Shown piece after piece: positions 23,901 to 33,370 of a stretch of 64,000 bases of DNA. Each line of letters begins with the position of its first letter. The stretch's first letter is position 1. The stretch is from Telopea speciosissima. Lineage: Eukaryota > Streptophyta > Magnoliopsida > Proteales > Proteaceae. The DNA lies in the NCBI RefSeq assembly GCF_018873765.1, contig NC_057925.1:49364010-49428009 (forward strand), read 5' to 3'. The notes below the pieces were generated by a model. The model was not told the DNA's origin. It made no database searches and was given only the letters and a program-made list of their open reading frames with translations. Made by a program: the position numbers and the translations under genes.

Positions 23901-25920
23901 GCATACAACACCAGACACTACTTTGCTTGGATTGTGTTTCGCAAAATCGAAATTGGAGAACATTCTTTCGGTTCAGATAATCTATACATTGCTATACGGG
24001 GGAAAACAAGAAGCATCTAATAGATCTTCCAATTTTACAGAAAACCTCTTGTCAAGTAAATACTATTCCATGTTTCTAAACTTCCAAACACTGGCCTTAA
24101 CATAAATAAAGTTACAAAATTACAACTACTACTCAAACTTCATTAACAAGAGAAATTGATACTATATTACAAGGATAGATAAATCATGTTTTCAATTATT
24201 GGAAGGGGCAAAGGTGAGGAGTTGCTTGAACTGAACCCACGGCTTCACAACCACAACATTGTATGTCTTTGGAACTCCACCCTGAGAAGCAGAGACGGTG
24301 AGATAATACTTTAACCCTGACACATCAGCCTCCACGCACCGACATCTCCGCCACACTCACTCACCACATCAGCCTCACCACAGCCCCCGTGCAACAATAC
24401 CCTGCACATCAGCCTCCATGCACTGCACCACAAGTGTTGCCCAGCCCCCATCGTTGCAACCGAGCCCAGCATCTCCCAAACCCCATCGCTGCAACCGTCT
24501 TCAACCGCTGCTACCCCTGCCCATCGACCCCCTGAAACTCACATACAGCCGCTCTGCATAGCAGCAGGATCTTTTTCTCCCCACCGCCGATGGCAATAAC
24601 CAGAGAGAGAGAGGGGCAAACCTTCCGCCTCCACTGCGTTTCACAGTTGAAACTCGAAATACTCTCTTGCATAGCAGTAGGGTGTTTTAAAATGTAAAAT
24701 GACAAGCATACCCATGTTTTTAGTCGTTGTTTACCACGTGTTAATTAGAGTAGCGCGAAATTAGTATGAGACAATTTCAATTTTGAAATTGAAAGGGGTC
24801 TTCAGCTGTTTCACAATTTCAGTTTCAAATGATTTTACTTTCTCATAAATAAGGTAAATAAAGCATACCAAACACCTCAATTTCAATTTATGAGGTCATG
24901 AAATTGAAATAGAGATCATACCAAAACAGCCCTTAGCTAGAATTCTTACTTTTAAAATTGGAATTTACATGAACATTTTGTTAATCTGGTTTAGTATGTT
25001 CTTGCTATGATACTCAGCTCAGCCTTCTCCCTATATGGGATTGGTAATGAATTCCGATTTGCCATTATTCTCTGACAAAAGCTATGTTAGTTGTCGGTAC
25101 AAAATCATTCACTTCTTCCCAAGTCTATCAGTCCCTTGGATTTTTACTCTAATCTGTGCATCATGTCTCCTTTCCTCTAGTCTGCATTATGTTCTCTATT
25201 TCAGATGCCAATGCCACATCTATATATATATATATATATCTGTGGGTGTGGGGGGAAAAGAACGATGCCTGGTTGCATAACCTCTGCACCCAGACATATG
25301 AGTGCCCAAAATTACCACCTCCGCCCCTCTCAAATAAAAAATCCCTTCCATACACACACACACACACATGTATGGAAAATAACGATGCCTGGTTGCGTAA
25401 CCCCTGCACCCAGACACATGAGTGCCCAAAATTACCACCCCGCCCCTCTCAAATATAAAATCCCATCCATGCATATGCCCCTGTGCGCGCTCTCATTGGC
25501 TCCCGCACTGGTGCAGGGACTACTCAACCAGGCAGCGATCTCTTGCCCATATATATTGATATTGCGAGTTTACTCTCAGAAACTAGATTTTGCTGATAGA
25601 TAATTGTGTAAACATTTTTGCAGAGTGAAGGATCAGCTGTCTGGATTCCTGCACCTGGAAGAGACATCTCTGGCTTACAGGCTAGTTCTTTCTACAACCT
25701 GCCTCCTCAGGGGCAGCATGTGGCATTTGCCCCCACACAGGCTGGCCATGGTGCATTTGCTGGAATCTATCACCCTGCGCAGACAGTGGCAGCAGCAACT
25801 GTTCATCCACTGCTGCAACAGTCTCAGACTATGGCTGGAGCTGTTGAAATGGTAGGACCCCCAGCTGGTATCTATCAGCAACCTCAGCGTGCGCAGATGA
25901 GTTGGGCCAATAATTACTGA
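3026..25920 (+). CDS. GBF-interacting protein 1-like (GIP1/DUF1296 family), last 8 exons
   Basis: Exons: 3026-3131, 4292-4424, 4521-5188, 6861-7248, 7848-8139, 9007-9171, 13088-13585, 25624-25920 (TGA at 25918-25920). Phases join exactly to 849 codons (848 residues). The first visible exon reads NLNNRDASDSRWKPG and then an RGG-like stretch (GRAGRGGRGN), which in GIP1 proteins directly follows the N-terminal GIP1_N helical domain; those upstream exons are outside the window. The rest is long, disordered, rich in S/P/Q/G, and ends with the conserved block SEGSAVWIPAPGRD, FYNLPPQGQH, AFAPTQAGHG and a WANNY C-terminus. Arabidopsis GIP1 is known to bind G-box-binding bZIP factors and raise their DNA binding, with a chaperone-like role; a nuclear/cytoplasmic regulatory role here is inferred. 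The donor at 8140 (GTCATA) is weak but gives the correct phase and a family-like junction. Intron 7 is 12 kb of nested repeats. Confidence 0.93.
3882..3973 (-). mobile_element. Au-like SINE, 5'-truncated
   Basis: The plus strand reads CCCAGTGCACAAGGCTCCCA, then GTACGCAGCCTTACCCC, the reverse complement of the 3' half of Au SINEs. The tRNA-like head is missing. Flanks are an 11-bp duplication with one mismatch (CTATTTTCATT at 3871-3881, CTATTTTTATT at 3974-3984). It lies in an intron of the GIP1-like gene. Confidence 0.8.
5425..5938 (+). repeat. Tandem duplication, two units of about 257 bp
   Basis: The block starting AACTAAGG at 5425 recurs from 5682 with high similarity through words such as AACAAGTAGGAGGAAATGAT and GAATAGAATTTGCTATATGT. 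It lies in the intron between exons 4521-5188 and 6861-7248. No coding potential. Confidence 0.9.
8889..8921 (+). repeat. (CT)n microsatellite
   Basis: About 16 uninterrupted CT units in the polypyrimidine-rich stretch about 85 bp before the exon at 9007. Confidence 0.95.
10497..10625 (-). mobile_element. Possible tRNA-derived SINE fragment
   Basis: Read on the minus strand it has a box-B-like word (GGTTTGAATCTTC) followed about 90 bases later by CACTGGGTAATAGCCC, an arrangement like the Au SINE but clearly different in sequence. No target duplication was identified. Confidence 0.35.
10986..11822 (-). mobile_element. Solo LTR-like element, TGATG/CATTA family, short copy (L)
   Basis: On the minus strand it begins TGATGTAT and ends TTACATTA, 837 bp, between perfect AGTCT duplications (10981-10985 and 11823-11827). 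A TATA-like word (CTATATAAACATG on the minus strand) lies near 11575. It is about 300 bp shorter than other family copies. Confidence 0.75.
12561..12700 (+). repeat. Imperfect tandem duplication, period 80 bp
   Basis: TTAACAAAAA followed by a CATGCAGAA.ACAGTTTTT block occurs at 12561 and again at 12641. Short intronic duplication. Confidence 0.7.
14197..16422 (-). mobile_element. Solo LTR-like element, TGATG/CATTA family (copy E), interrupted
   Basis: Plus-strand edges are TAATGTAG (14197) and CTGCAGCA (16422). The flanking words GCTTC (14192-14196) and CCTTC (16423-16427) match at 4 of 5. Without the nested copy at 15030-16139 and its duplication it is 1111 bp, the family length. It shares the sense-strand block around CTTGTGTTTGATCAAGGCTG with copies F and A. 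Confidence 0.7.
15030..16139 (-). mobile_element. Solo LTR-like element, TGATG/CATTA family (copy D), nested
   Basis: Plus-strand edges TAATGTAG and CTGCATCA, 1110 bp, perfect GGAGT duplications (15025-15029 and 16140-16144), inserted in copy E. On the minus strand it has an AATAAAGC word near 15830 and a GTGACTCCTTGC block shared with copies B and C. AACCCTA words fill its downstream half. Confidence 0.87.
16730..17238. mobile_element. hAT-type miniature element, 509 bp
   Basis: Terminal inverted repeats CATAGTTGTCACGGCG and CATGACAACTATG lie between perfect 8-bp duplications GACTATAA (16722-16729 and 17239-17246). Near the ends it has repeated GGCG/CGCCATGGCG words, and the centre is a purine minisatellite. 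No transposase. Confidence 0.9.
16914..17166 (+). repeat. Purine minisatellite, unit about GAAATCGAAGAGGGAAAGAA
   Basis: About 250 bp of almost pure purine built from repeats of GAAATCGAAGAGGGAAAGA with shorter variants, inside the hAT element. It opens long K/R/E-rich frames on one strand and F/L/S-rich frames on the other, which are artefacts of the repeat. Confidence 0.9.
17711..18296 (-). mobile_element. Ty3/gypsy gag-region fossil
   Basis: The minus strand encodes a gag-like stretch with RVFYDWLTALDECLDWYD, PREPKFASIKLIG and WWWRSYEQHL, typical of the capsid part of plant gypsy elements. It follows directly after a degenerate Met-tRNA-type primer-binding site at about 18297-18311 and the LTR at 18315. 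Incomplete and clearly dead; pol was not found. Confidence 0.75.
18393..19652. mobile_element. hAT-type element, 1.26 kb, CATAGTTATCAAGGC ends
   Basis: Terminal inverted repeats CATAGTTATCAAGGCGG and CGCCTTGATAACTATG; perfect 8-bp duplications GTTCTAGC (18385-18392 and 19653-19660). Subterminal zones repeat GCCTTGGCG/CGCCAAGGC words. The interior is AT-rich and has no recognisable transposase, so it is non-autonomous. Confidence 0.93.
19780..20990 (+). mobile_element. Possible 429-bp solo LTR, TG...CA ends
   Basis: Begins TGATGCAGGTGCAC and ends CCTCCACCA between CCAGA words (19775-19779 and 20991-20995). Removing the hAT at 19822-20595 leaves about 429 bp with TATA-like and pyrimidine-rich parts. 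The sequence on either side continues the minus-strand gypsy LTR, which supports an insertion. Confidence 0.6.
19822..20595. mobile_element. hAT-type element with ACCGTACC subterminal repeats, 774 bp
   Basis: Ends TAAGGGTGTCAA and TTGACACCCTTA are perfect inverted repeats; the 8-bp duplication CCTTTTGG (19814-19821 and 20596-20603) is perfect. Both flanking 200-bp zones are dense in ACCGTACC/GGTACGGT words, typical of transposase-binding subterminal repeats in hAT elements. Interior has a duplicated AAACAACGAGTAAAACAAGA block. No transposase. Confidence 0.95.
21171..22505 (+). mobile_element. Solo LTR-like element, TGATG/CATTA family (copy K), with SINE
   Basis: Starts TGATGCAGTTGCATTACACC and ends GATTA, flanked by GCATA (21166-21170) and GCATT (22506-22510). 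Net length without the SINE and its duplication is about 1.16 kb, the family length. The 3' end is less conserved than in other copies, so the right edge is tentative. Near 22350-22395 it contains GGGATAAGGCTGAGTTGTTG, reminiscent of another SINE 3' end with a TTG tail. Confidence 0.6.
22080..22242 (+). mobile_element. Au-like SINE, near full length
   Basis: Contains an A-box region (GGCGCTATGGTAAGG), a box B (GAGTTCGAGTCTGG), GCTGCGTACATTATGACCC and a 3' end GTGCACTGGGAACGCC plus T-run, the standard Au SINE order. Flanked by the 11-bp duplication AATATTCTCCC (22069-22079 and 22243-22253). Confidence 0.92.
23346..24932. mobile_element. PIF/Harbinger-like element carrying a cystatin fragment
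   Basis: Ends GGCCTGATTTGGTATGAT and ATCATACCAAAACAGCCC form imperfect inverted repeats, flanked by TTA on both sides (23343-23345 and 24933-24935), the usual 3-bp target of this superfamily. Repeated AATTTCAATTTC/GAAATTGAAAT words fill both subterminal zones. The 1.0-kb core differs in composition and holds a host-gene fragment at 24192-24329. No transposase seen. Confidence 0.8.
24192..24329 (-). pseudogene. Phytocystatin 3' fragment inside a DNA transposon
   Basis: The minus strand reads in one frame ADVSGLKYYLTVSASQGG, then VPKTYNVVVVKPWVQFKQLL and TFAPSNN before TGA at 24192-24194. The YYLTV strand, the VVVVKPW motif (second inhibitory loop, PW) and the short tail are typical of the C-terminal third of plant cysteine-protease inhibitors. 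The N-terminal part with the QxVxG loop is absent; upstream sequence turns into a CATCAGCCTCC-type low-complexity repeat. I infer capture of a host gene end by the surrounding element. Confidence 0.75.
25261..25475 (+). repeat. Tandem duplication, period 120 bp, with (AC)n
   Basis: AACGATGCCTGGTTGC starts at 25261 and 25381, and each unit continues through GAGTGCCCAAAATTACCACC and a CCATCC/CCTTCC end. Unit one ends in a (CA)n run; a (TA)n run precedes at about 25221-25239. The unit resembles the CGCTGCCTGG-type miniature element at 44969-45148. It lies about 150 bp before the last GIP1-like exon. Confidence 0.85.
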
Positions 25921-28900
25921 AGAGATTCTTTTTGGAGACTGAAATCATGAAATATAAATTGATCTCAGGATTCTTGATATATGGAGTATGGATGGAGGGA
26001 AACATCGGGAAGAATGTATGCCATTGGCATGATCTGAGTGTACATATATAGAAGATGGATGGGAAATTGTGGGTGGAATGGTTGGGGATGGAGGAGGAAA
26101 GGTGAGATTCACCTGTGACAGATATTGACCATTTTAAATTAGTTGAGGAGCCATGTGCAAGTGTTTACTTGCTTGCTGCTGGTACTGGTCGATTTTTTAC
26201 CCCCAGTTTTAACCTTTTCCTTTTGAATAGAAATTCTAGCCTGTTTTCATCTTTTAATTACCATGGGTGGTTAGTAGCTTTATTGGTTTTTTTTTTTTTT
26301 TTTTTTCTGTTCTTTCTCTCTTCTTTGAGGTCTATAGGGACTTTTGAAGGTAAGATGAAGTTGGCGGGGTTTTCATTCTTTTTCTTCCAGTCTTACCTGT
26401 AAAGTAAATTTTGATACTAATAGATGTTGATGTATGCCAAACTGTTGTAATTGGTACAAGAGAAGTAGAAATTTATTGTTTTTCCCTTTTCATATGACAT
26501 ACATATTAATTATACATGGGAAGCCATACGCAGGTTCTAAAGGCTTCTCGGAGTTTTAGAGGCGTCCTTCTTGATTTACCTGTATAGACCATCTTTGACT
26601 CATACATCAACTGAGCTTTAGATCCTGGGATCTTTGTGGTCTTCTTTCTTCCATCAGGAACTTCTAGTGTTTTCTTTTTCTTTGGGGGGTGGGGGTGTTC
26701 CTGGATGGAGAGTTTTTCTGTTTGTTTGGTACAGCCCTTGTACATATATCATTCTTTGATAATCTAACATTGACCTGTAGTCTGCCTCAGCTTTCATGTT
26801 TCTATTGTTGCGTGGCCAGCCCCTTTTTGTTTATTTTTTGTGAATGAAATATAATGTCTTCATTGCAATTTTAGATTTCATGTGAATGGTATGGAACTGA
26901 TTCTTCAAATAGGGTGATCTATTGCAGGATAGTTTAGGGTTTTGATTTTGGGTATTAGTTTCCCCAGAAGTCATATTTTTTTGTTCATTTAGGCTTCCTG
27001 ATCAACACTCAATTGACAACACATTGCGGAATGACTTTGACTCTTCTCCTATGTATTATGTGTGGTCATGGCAGGATTGATTAATTTGCTGCATGATGTC
27101 TGTATCTTTGTCCTACATATTGTCTGCATACCTAAGTACATATTGTATCTTTTCTCTTTAACCTTAAATCTACAGCGGCCCAGCAATGATACTTAAGGAG
27201 GAATTGAAAAGCAGATTGATGTTTGATATATGCATTCTCTGTGAACACAGCCTTAATTTCAGAAAGTCCATTATATGTTTTCTTACGTTTTCAAAGTATA
27301 GCTGTATAGTTCATTCTTTTTTAGCCAGAATTTAGAGTTGAGATTTTAGGGGGGGGGGGGGGGGAAGGTGGGGTTGTTGTTGTCCAGGACCTTTGAATGC
27401 ATTATTTGACGTAGAATGCTTTCCATGAAATGAAAGGTTATGTTTGGTATGCGTTTTCAGAATAGATTTGGGGTTGGAGAGTATTTCGAAGCAAAAAAAT
27501 GGAGAAGATTTGAGTTTCAGAATGTGTTTTTAGACCCAAAATCTATTCCCAGAAAACATACCAAACACAGCCAAAGAAATAAGGACAACTTGGCTTGAAT
27601 CCACTGATGTCCACGATAGGAGGGAACAATGATTGGATAAAAGGTACAACTAATGGGAGTTCCTTGATGATAGGGGCACCTGTCTCTTTCATAATGTTCA
27701 TGTCTGTGATTTTGAAGCCAGACCCATCCACAAATAGTTTGCAGTTAAAGGATACAACAACAGAAACTAGTGCATCATCTATACACTGTCAGTTCTGTAT
27801 TTTGGAATCATGGAAAAAGTTCCCCCGTCAGAGATTGAATTCCCCCAAATGTCTTTAAAAGAATACTAGTTGCTCGATCAGGACCTAGCTTTATTGCGAG
27901 AAAAAAAAGAGATTTTTGTCACGCAAGAGGTCTGGTTCCGCCAACGCGGGGGAATGAAGACACAGCCGAGCCAAGGATGTGACTTAAGTGAGACGTCTTA
28001 GCGCACCTCTTTTAGGCATTTGGCCTCCTTGTACAGTCAAATTACATAGATGGTCTTTCATGGCACCATTCCTGGTTATCACCAGGGTGATGGGGAGGCG
28101 ATTCTGCACCTTCCGCACGACCGTGAGGCTTGTAAAAGAGCTGAATAGATGTGTCGAGAGGCATCAAAACCTACAATCTCGTCAAATGGTGGAGCTGGAG
28201 CTTCAGTGTCGTGGAAACCCCTGCCGAGTGCCAAAGCTCTACATCCAGCGAGTGGAGACAATATGAAACTTAGGAGGACTTCTTAAGCAGTGCAGAAAGA
28301 AACAAGAAAAAAAGTTTAGAAGAAAAGAAGACAGGAAGAGATAGCAAGAGCTGATCAATGAATGGTGGTGGTGGGGGTTTGGGGGTGGGGAGTGGGGCAG
28401 GGCGGGGGTTGGAAACCATTTAAAATAGGAAATACCATCTTGGGAGAAAAAAATCCCATGTGGGCGGAGTGGGAATGCTTTCCCATGCCCTCTCACATTG
28501 GTGTGAGAGCAAATAAAACATTAACATATTTTCCTGTGAAGGCTTGATTTGATCCCAAGAACTTGCTACTACCAGCCAAGGTTTTTACCTGTTAACAACT
28601 TAAGGAATTGTAGGATAGATGATAAAAAAGCATTAGCTTCTACAACGTCGGATGATTGATCGAATGAGGTGAAATTTTGTGGACAGGTAGGCCCCAAATG
28701 CCAAGTTTCAATTCAAAAGATAGGCCTCTTTGTAACCTCAAGGGTTTGTTGATCATGTATGTTTCCTTGGGGGCGAAGATTGAAGGCTTCGTAGAGGCAT
28801 AGAGAAGAGAAGAGAAGAAGTTCAAAAGGAGTAATTCATGTGGCAAGCTAAAGGAATGAAAAATTAAAGACTTACCAAAAAGATGTACACAAATATTTGG

Positions 28901-29122
28901 ATGAGTAATGAGGATGCATAGACATACATGGAAAAGTAAATGATTGAATAGTAAGTTCCCAAAACTGTGGAAAGTCATGTCTGTACATGATTTAGTCTTT
29001 ATCCATCACTGAAAGTTTAAATAAGAATATTGACCAAAACAAAATTTTTTTTTGTAAGTTAACAAGAATATAACCAATGGGAAATGGGTTAATTTTCACA
29101 AGTCTCTCTCTAGTCCACAGTT
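25921..29122. other. 3' region of GIP1-like gene and convergent intergenic space
   Basis: 25921 to about 26880 likely contains the GIP1-like 3'UTR (T-rich, several poly(A)-type AT words). A 137-bp miniature element lies at 27436-27572, and a G-run of about 18 at 27349-27365. 27900-28300 is GC-richer with broken open frames I do not recognise. No further gene supported. Confidence 0.5.
27436..27572. mobile_element. Small Tourist-like miniature inverted-repeat element
   Basis: Almost palindromic: GGTTATGTTTGGTATG at the left pairs with CATACCAAACACAGCC at the right, and AATAGATTT pairs with AAATCTATT inside. AAA flanks both ends. Structure and TTTGGTATG ends resemble PIF/Harbinger-type miniature elements. 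Confidence 0.75.
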
Positions 29123-31883
29123 TCAGACAGCTTCCGGGGCATTATTCTTTACATCTTGCTTTTCTGTGGCGCCACCAGCACTGATTTTGGGTGTCAAAGG
29201 AAATGAATTCTGCTTTCTGATCTGCTCATTTGCCTCTTCTACTTCCTGTAAGTTGAGTGAGGTATACACTGCCATTCCACAAAGAGCCGCAACAGCTCCA
29301 CAGATGCTCATAGACCCAGGATCTGAACTGAAAATTAGGTATCCTCCTAGCATGATCACACAAGTCTTGAACTGACCTAAAACAACGTGGGAAGTTGCTG
29401 ATGTTGCACTGCATGTGGATAATTATATTTTGTTATTACAACTCTTAATCACCCTCAAACAGCTATTCTCACACTCAAAATTGTGGAGTTCAGCGAAAAA
29501 CATTCATGAATGGAACAAGTTGTGAAGTTTAATAGCCAACATTATCCTATGAACTTGTTAACTAGATTTCAAATGAAATTAATGATCTGAGGAGACAGTT
29601 GCAGATCCTTTCTTGTAATTGGAAATTGAGGGAAGAGGAAACAGAAAATAATCCTACCCAAGTGCCAAAGCTCCAGACCATTGAAGGAGAAAGCCAAGGA
29701 CAGCTGATATGGTGATAGCAGATGTGCTGTTGAAATCCCACTTGAAGGACAACACTCCAGGTGGGTCTAGCCATGGCATCAAAGCCAGCAAGAAAAAGAT
29801 AGTCACTGGTGTGGTCTTCCACATCAACCTGCATTCAAATATCTCACTTTGCTTTTAACATTTTATGGCTTTGATTTCTATCAAAAGAAATATGATTACT
29901 TACGCTAGAGCAGTCCAGTTGCCTTTCTGTTGCAGATTAGACCAGAGAATTTTATTTATAGCACTTGGGATTATCCATGCTAATGCAACACAGGCACCAA
30001 ACAAGTTGAACTCTAAATCTGTCACAGTGGCCACTGCAACACCGATTGAGACAACAGTAAGAGCCAGAACCTGCATCATCAATCATCATTGAGAAGAGAA
30101 CATGAAATTGATGTCCAACAAACAGCCTATAAGTAAGAACTTTGGGGAATTAAGACATTTATGGAAGTATGAAATGCACATCATCTGCAGGACTTTTGAA
30201 CATTCTCTTCTTCATGCTCTTTCATCAAAAACAAATGTTTACTTCCCCTCCCTTCCCCTTTTAGATACTAGTTTACACTTTACACAGTTAAATGGACAAA
30301 GTTCACTCCCACCTTATTGAAGGAAACCTTTTTCCTGAAGAGAATGAACTCGGACAGGACAATGGTTGGAGTGACCGAAATCTTAGCCATCTGGTAGAAC
30401 CCAACACTGCATGCAGACACATCAATAGGAAAGAAATACTAAATACAAGGAACAGGGGGAAAAAACAGTAGTTGCGGAAACAGAAGAATATATGTTTCTT
30501 CATTATCTTACCTGTTATGCTTTAGGCTGATATTGGCAAGGCCAGTAGAGAAAGACATGACAGCACCCAAGAAAAAGAGAGAAGAGTATGGTGTGGACTT
30601 GGAAGGAGGAGATATGGGAAGCAATGAAAGTGCTTTGAAAATTGCTAGCAGTACCCACGCAGCGGAATAGTGGATCAATGTGAGGAAGATTGGAAAATTA
30701 AATCCAACCTTCCCCATAACCTATAAACAGAATCAAGAATTAGATTGATTAAATATGAAGCAGACAGAGCTCAAATACAAAACCTGACGCTACACAAGAA
30801 AACCAAGGTTGAGCTCGTAACCACCCTGCCCCAAAGTAAAAAGGAGTGAAAGGAAACAGGAAAAAATGAGCAAGATGATTACAAACCAATTTGTTTGCCA
30901 GGATTATTCCAACGGCGACGAAGAAGTTGAAGGTCAGTGCCACAGAAGGTCCACAAAACCGTTGTTGTTGACGCTTAGCTCCTTCTGAGGTTCGAAGCTC
31001 GTTGAAGAGAGAACCTCTCAATTCCTCCAATGCTTGCCCTGGTATTTCGGCATGATGCAACCAAAGAAATTCAGATCAAAAGAAACAGGCACAGTTTACA
31101 CGATTTAAGCTACACCAATTAATGCAAACAATTGGTGACATTATGGAAATCTTTGGCCATGGATTCAGCAGAGAAACTCATTTAGGAATCCAGAAGCACT
31201 TTAGGCTACACCAATTAATGCAAACAACATCCATAAGTGCACTCTACAGATCAATGGAAACGCCCTAAGAATAGAAGTTGAAGTTAATAAATATAAGGAT
31301 TTGTTAAGCACTTGGGCAAAATATCCAGGAGAGAATGACCACAAACAACTCTAGTTGCAGATAAATCCAGACCACATAGCATTAAAGCAGAGACAAGAGA
31401 AATCCAGGAAAGACATCAAGTGCACAAGGAAAAAAATTGCAGAATACAGCAAATTAGCAAATTAGGAATTCTTAATAAAACAAAGGATATTCAAATATAG
31501 TTTTTAAAGCAGCACACACCCATAGGGGATCAGAAGAACTCAACTCAATTGAAAAACTTACTCGAACAACAAAAGCATTAAATATAAGTGTAAATAAAAC
31601 TTTTAAAATTAACCCAATTGAGGAAAACCCAAAAGAATGGATTCATAACGAGAAAATTTAACCCAATTAAACAGAACCTCTAGAACTTGAAAAGGAAAGG
31701 AGGAAGAAGAAAGTAGACAAACAAATAAATCAAACTTTTGGACATGAAAATAAATCCATCAAAAGCAATGCAGGTAAAAAAAAAAAAACAAAAAAACAAA
31801 AAACCTGCTTCGCCTGCGTCGCTGTCTTTGCGTTTGATAAATTTCCTTGCATCTCTCACGATCAATGGATCTAACAAACCCAT
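29123..31883 (-). CDS. Golgi nucleotide-sugar transporter, UGNT1-like (NST-KT/TPT family)
   Basis: Exons in coding order: 31805-31883, 30887-31038, 30512-30720, 30313-30406, 29904-30070, 29658-29828, 29123-29408; 386 codons (385 residues), phases consistent, stop TGA at 29123-29125. Start MGLLDPLIVRDARKF is the first in-frame ATG. The protein has a soluble basic N-terminus (about 55 residues), then multiple hydrophobic segments of the triose-phosphate/nucleotide-sugar translocator fold (VALTFNFFVAVGIILANKLV, GFNFPIFLTLIHYSAAWVLL, LALTVVSIGVAVATVTDL, ISAVLGFLLQWSGALALG) and a cytosolic tail. It closely resembles plant proteins annotated 'nucleotide-sugar uncharacterized transporter'; as I recall, the Arabidopsis member UGNT1 (At4g32272) carries UDP-GlcNAc into the Golgi for N-glycans and sphingolipids. 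The substrate here is inferred. It converges on the GIP1-like gene. Confidence 0.92.
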
Positions 31884-33192
31884 TTGCACGAAAGGAAAGC
31901 ATCAGCTCGCCCACCAACCCATTACGTTTTAAAGTATGAAGATGAAGAGGAACGATAAGAAAAGCTCCCCCCAAGAAGAATAGAAGCAGAGTTAAAGAAG
32001 AATTGTAAGTGGGTTTATATTTTGGTAAGTGGTAGAATCCAAAACCAAACCAAAGTTGTTGGCACCAATCCAATAACAACAAAAACCAGAAGAAAGGGAG
32101 CGTGTCGGTAACGTTAAATTGAATAAAATTTGATATTACAATTAGATTGAATCCAAAACTCTGCGAATGCCGGAGTTTATGTACAAAAATTAATGCAAGT
32201 TTACGGGGAAATTAAGGAAACATCATCGGACCACCCTACTCCTCACTCCTCTCCCAACCTTCTCATTTATGAATTCGTCAAAAGTACTCCAGAAAATCAT
32301 GGCGATACCTTCTATCATAATCATTATAGTTATGGTCCAGCTGGGGTATTTGATGGGTTGATGATTAAAGATAGATTAAAACCCGGAATCCGATTTCTAT
32401 CCGATTTAATCCTAGTTTTTGATTAACTGATTAAAATCAGATTAATTTCGATCCAAATAGACTAATCCGACCGATCTAATCACGATTTTTAAAATAATGG
32501 TGAATTTACATACTAACAGTGTAACCGACACTAATTGGCTTCTTAACATTTTGAGGCTATGGATGTGTGAAAAACTGAAAGTAATTTGTCTCCATTGCCC
32601 AAAATTCCAATGACCAATCTTAGAAAGACATTTCAGAAATTTTTTGTTTTTGGGGTTAATGATTTGCAGAATTCATCCAAATTCTTTTCCCTAATTTGCA
32701 AAAGATCCAATTTCTAAAGTTATTACACTCCAAATTACGATTCAGATTGGGTTTACTTGATTCTGATTCAGTCGAAATTGATTGGGTATTGGCCTGAACC
32801 TTAGAAACCCAGCATGGATCGATTGCTCTAGCTCATTTGACATCGGAATAAAGCTCGGCCAATTCAACCAATCTGATCCGATTCTTGAAACCCTGGTACG
32901 ATGATATAAGAATTCAATCACAAGGTTACATCGCCGGTGGTGAAGGGATTCTTTTTTTTTTTTTCTACATCAATGAAAGAGATTGCTGCCTTGGCCTTTA
33001 GAGCCTGCACACACACGCTGGCCAATGGAAGCCCAAACACAAAGCATCACTTTGGGTGGGATTTTTGCTTTTCCATAAGGGCAACATGGTATTTTTGCAT
33101 GCTTTTGTGTTTAGGCATAGAAGCCTCGCGACCTGGTAGTGTTCTTTTCCCCTTAAATATATCTGGAAAATTTGCATCCCCTATTGTCTCTA

Positions 33193-33370
33193 GGAAAATT
33201 ATCACCTCCAGTTTGCTGACCGGCCCGGTTCCCTAGTTCCTCTAATAGGGGGATGGTGGACTCCACCCGGGCAGGGTGTTTGGGCATGGGTAGAGAGGTC
33301 ATTTCAGCCCCCCTTTGTTAGAGAAACTGGAGAACTGGGCCGGTCAGCAAACTGGAGGTGATAAAGATCC
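33193..33370. mobile_element. MULE-type miniature element with long terminal inverted repeats
   Basis: Left TTATCACCTCCAGTTTGCTG and right CAGCAAACTGGAGGTGATAA pair over more than 30 bp including a CCGGCCC/GGGCCGG core. The 10-bp word ATTGTCTCTA flanks both sides (33183-33192 and 33371-33380), in the 9-11 bp range of Mutator-like elements. 178 bp, no coding content. Confidence 0.9.

Larger units (their letters stand above)
13586..25623. other. 12-kb intron 7 of the GIP1-like gene, built of nested repeats
   Basis: Flanked by a donor after CAGCAG (13585) and the acceptor TTTTTGCAG (25623). Almost all of 14197-24932 is assigned to transposons: two nested solo LTRs, a gypsy remnant whose LTR was hit at least three times, three hAT-type elements, one SINE and one PIF/Harbinger-like element. 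13586-14196 and 24933-25260 show no recognisable gene; the latter region leads into the 120-bp duplication. Confidence 0.85.

Noticed and set aside
28000-28266. 92-residue open frame
   Set aside because: It starts at a non-ATG codon, has no recognisable motif and no splice context.
31884-32082. Upstream extension of the transporter start
   Set aside because: The frame upstream uses a GTG or another frame; the ATG at 31881-31883 matches the family start MGLL.
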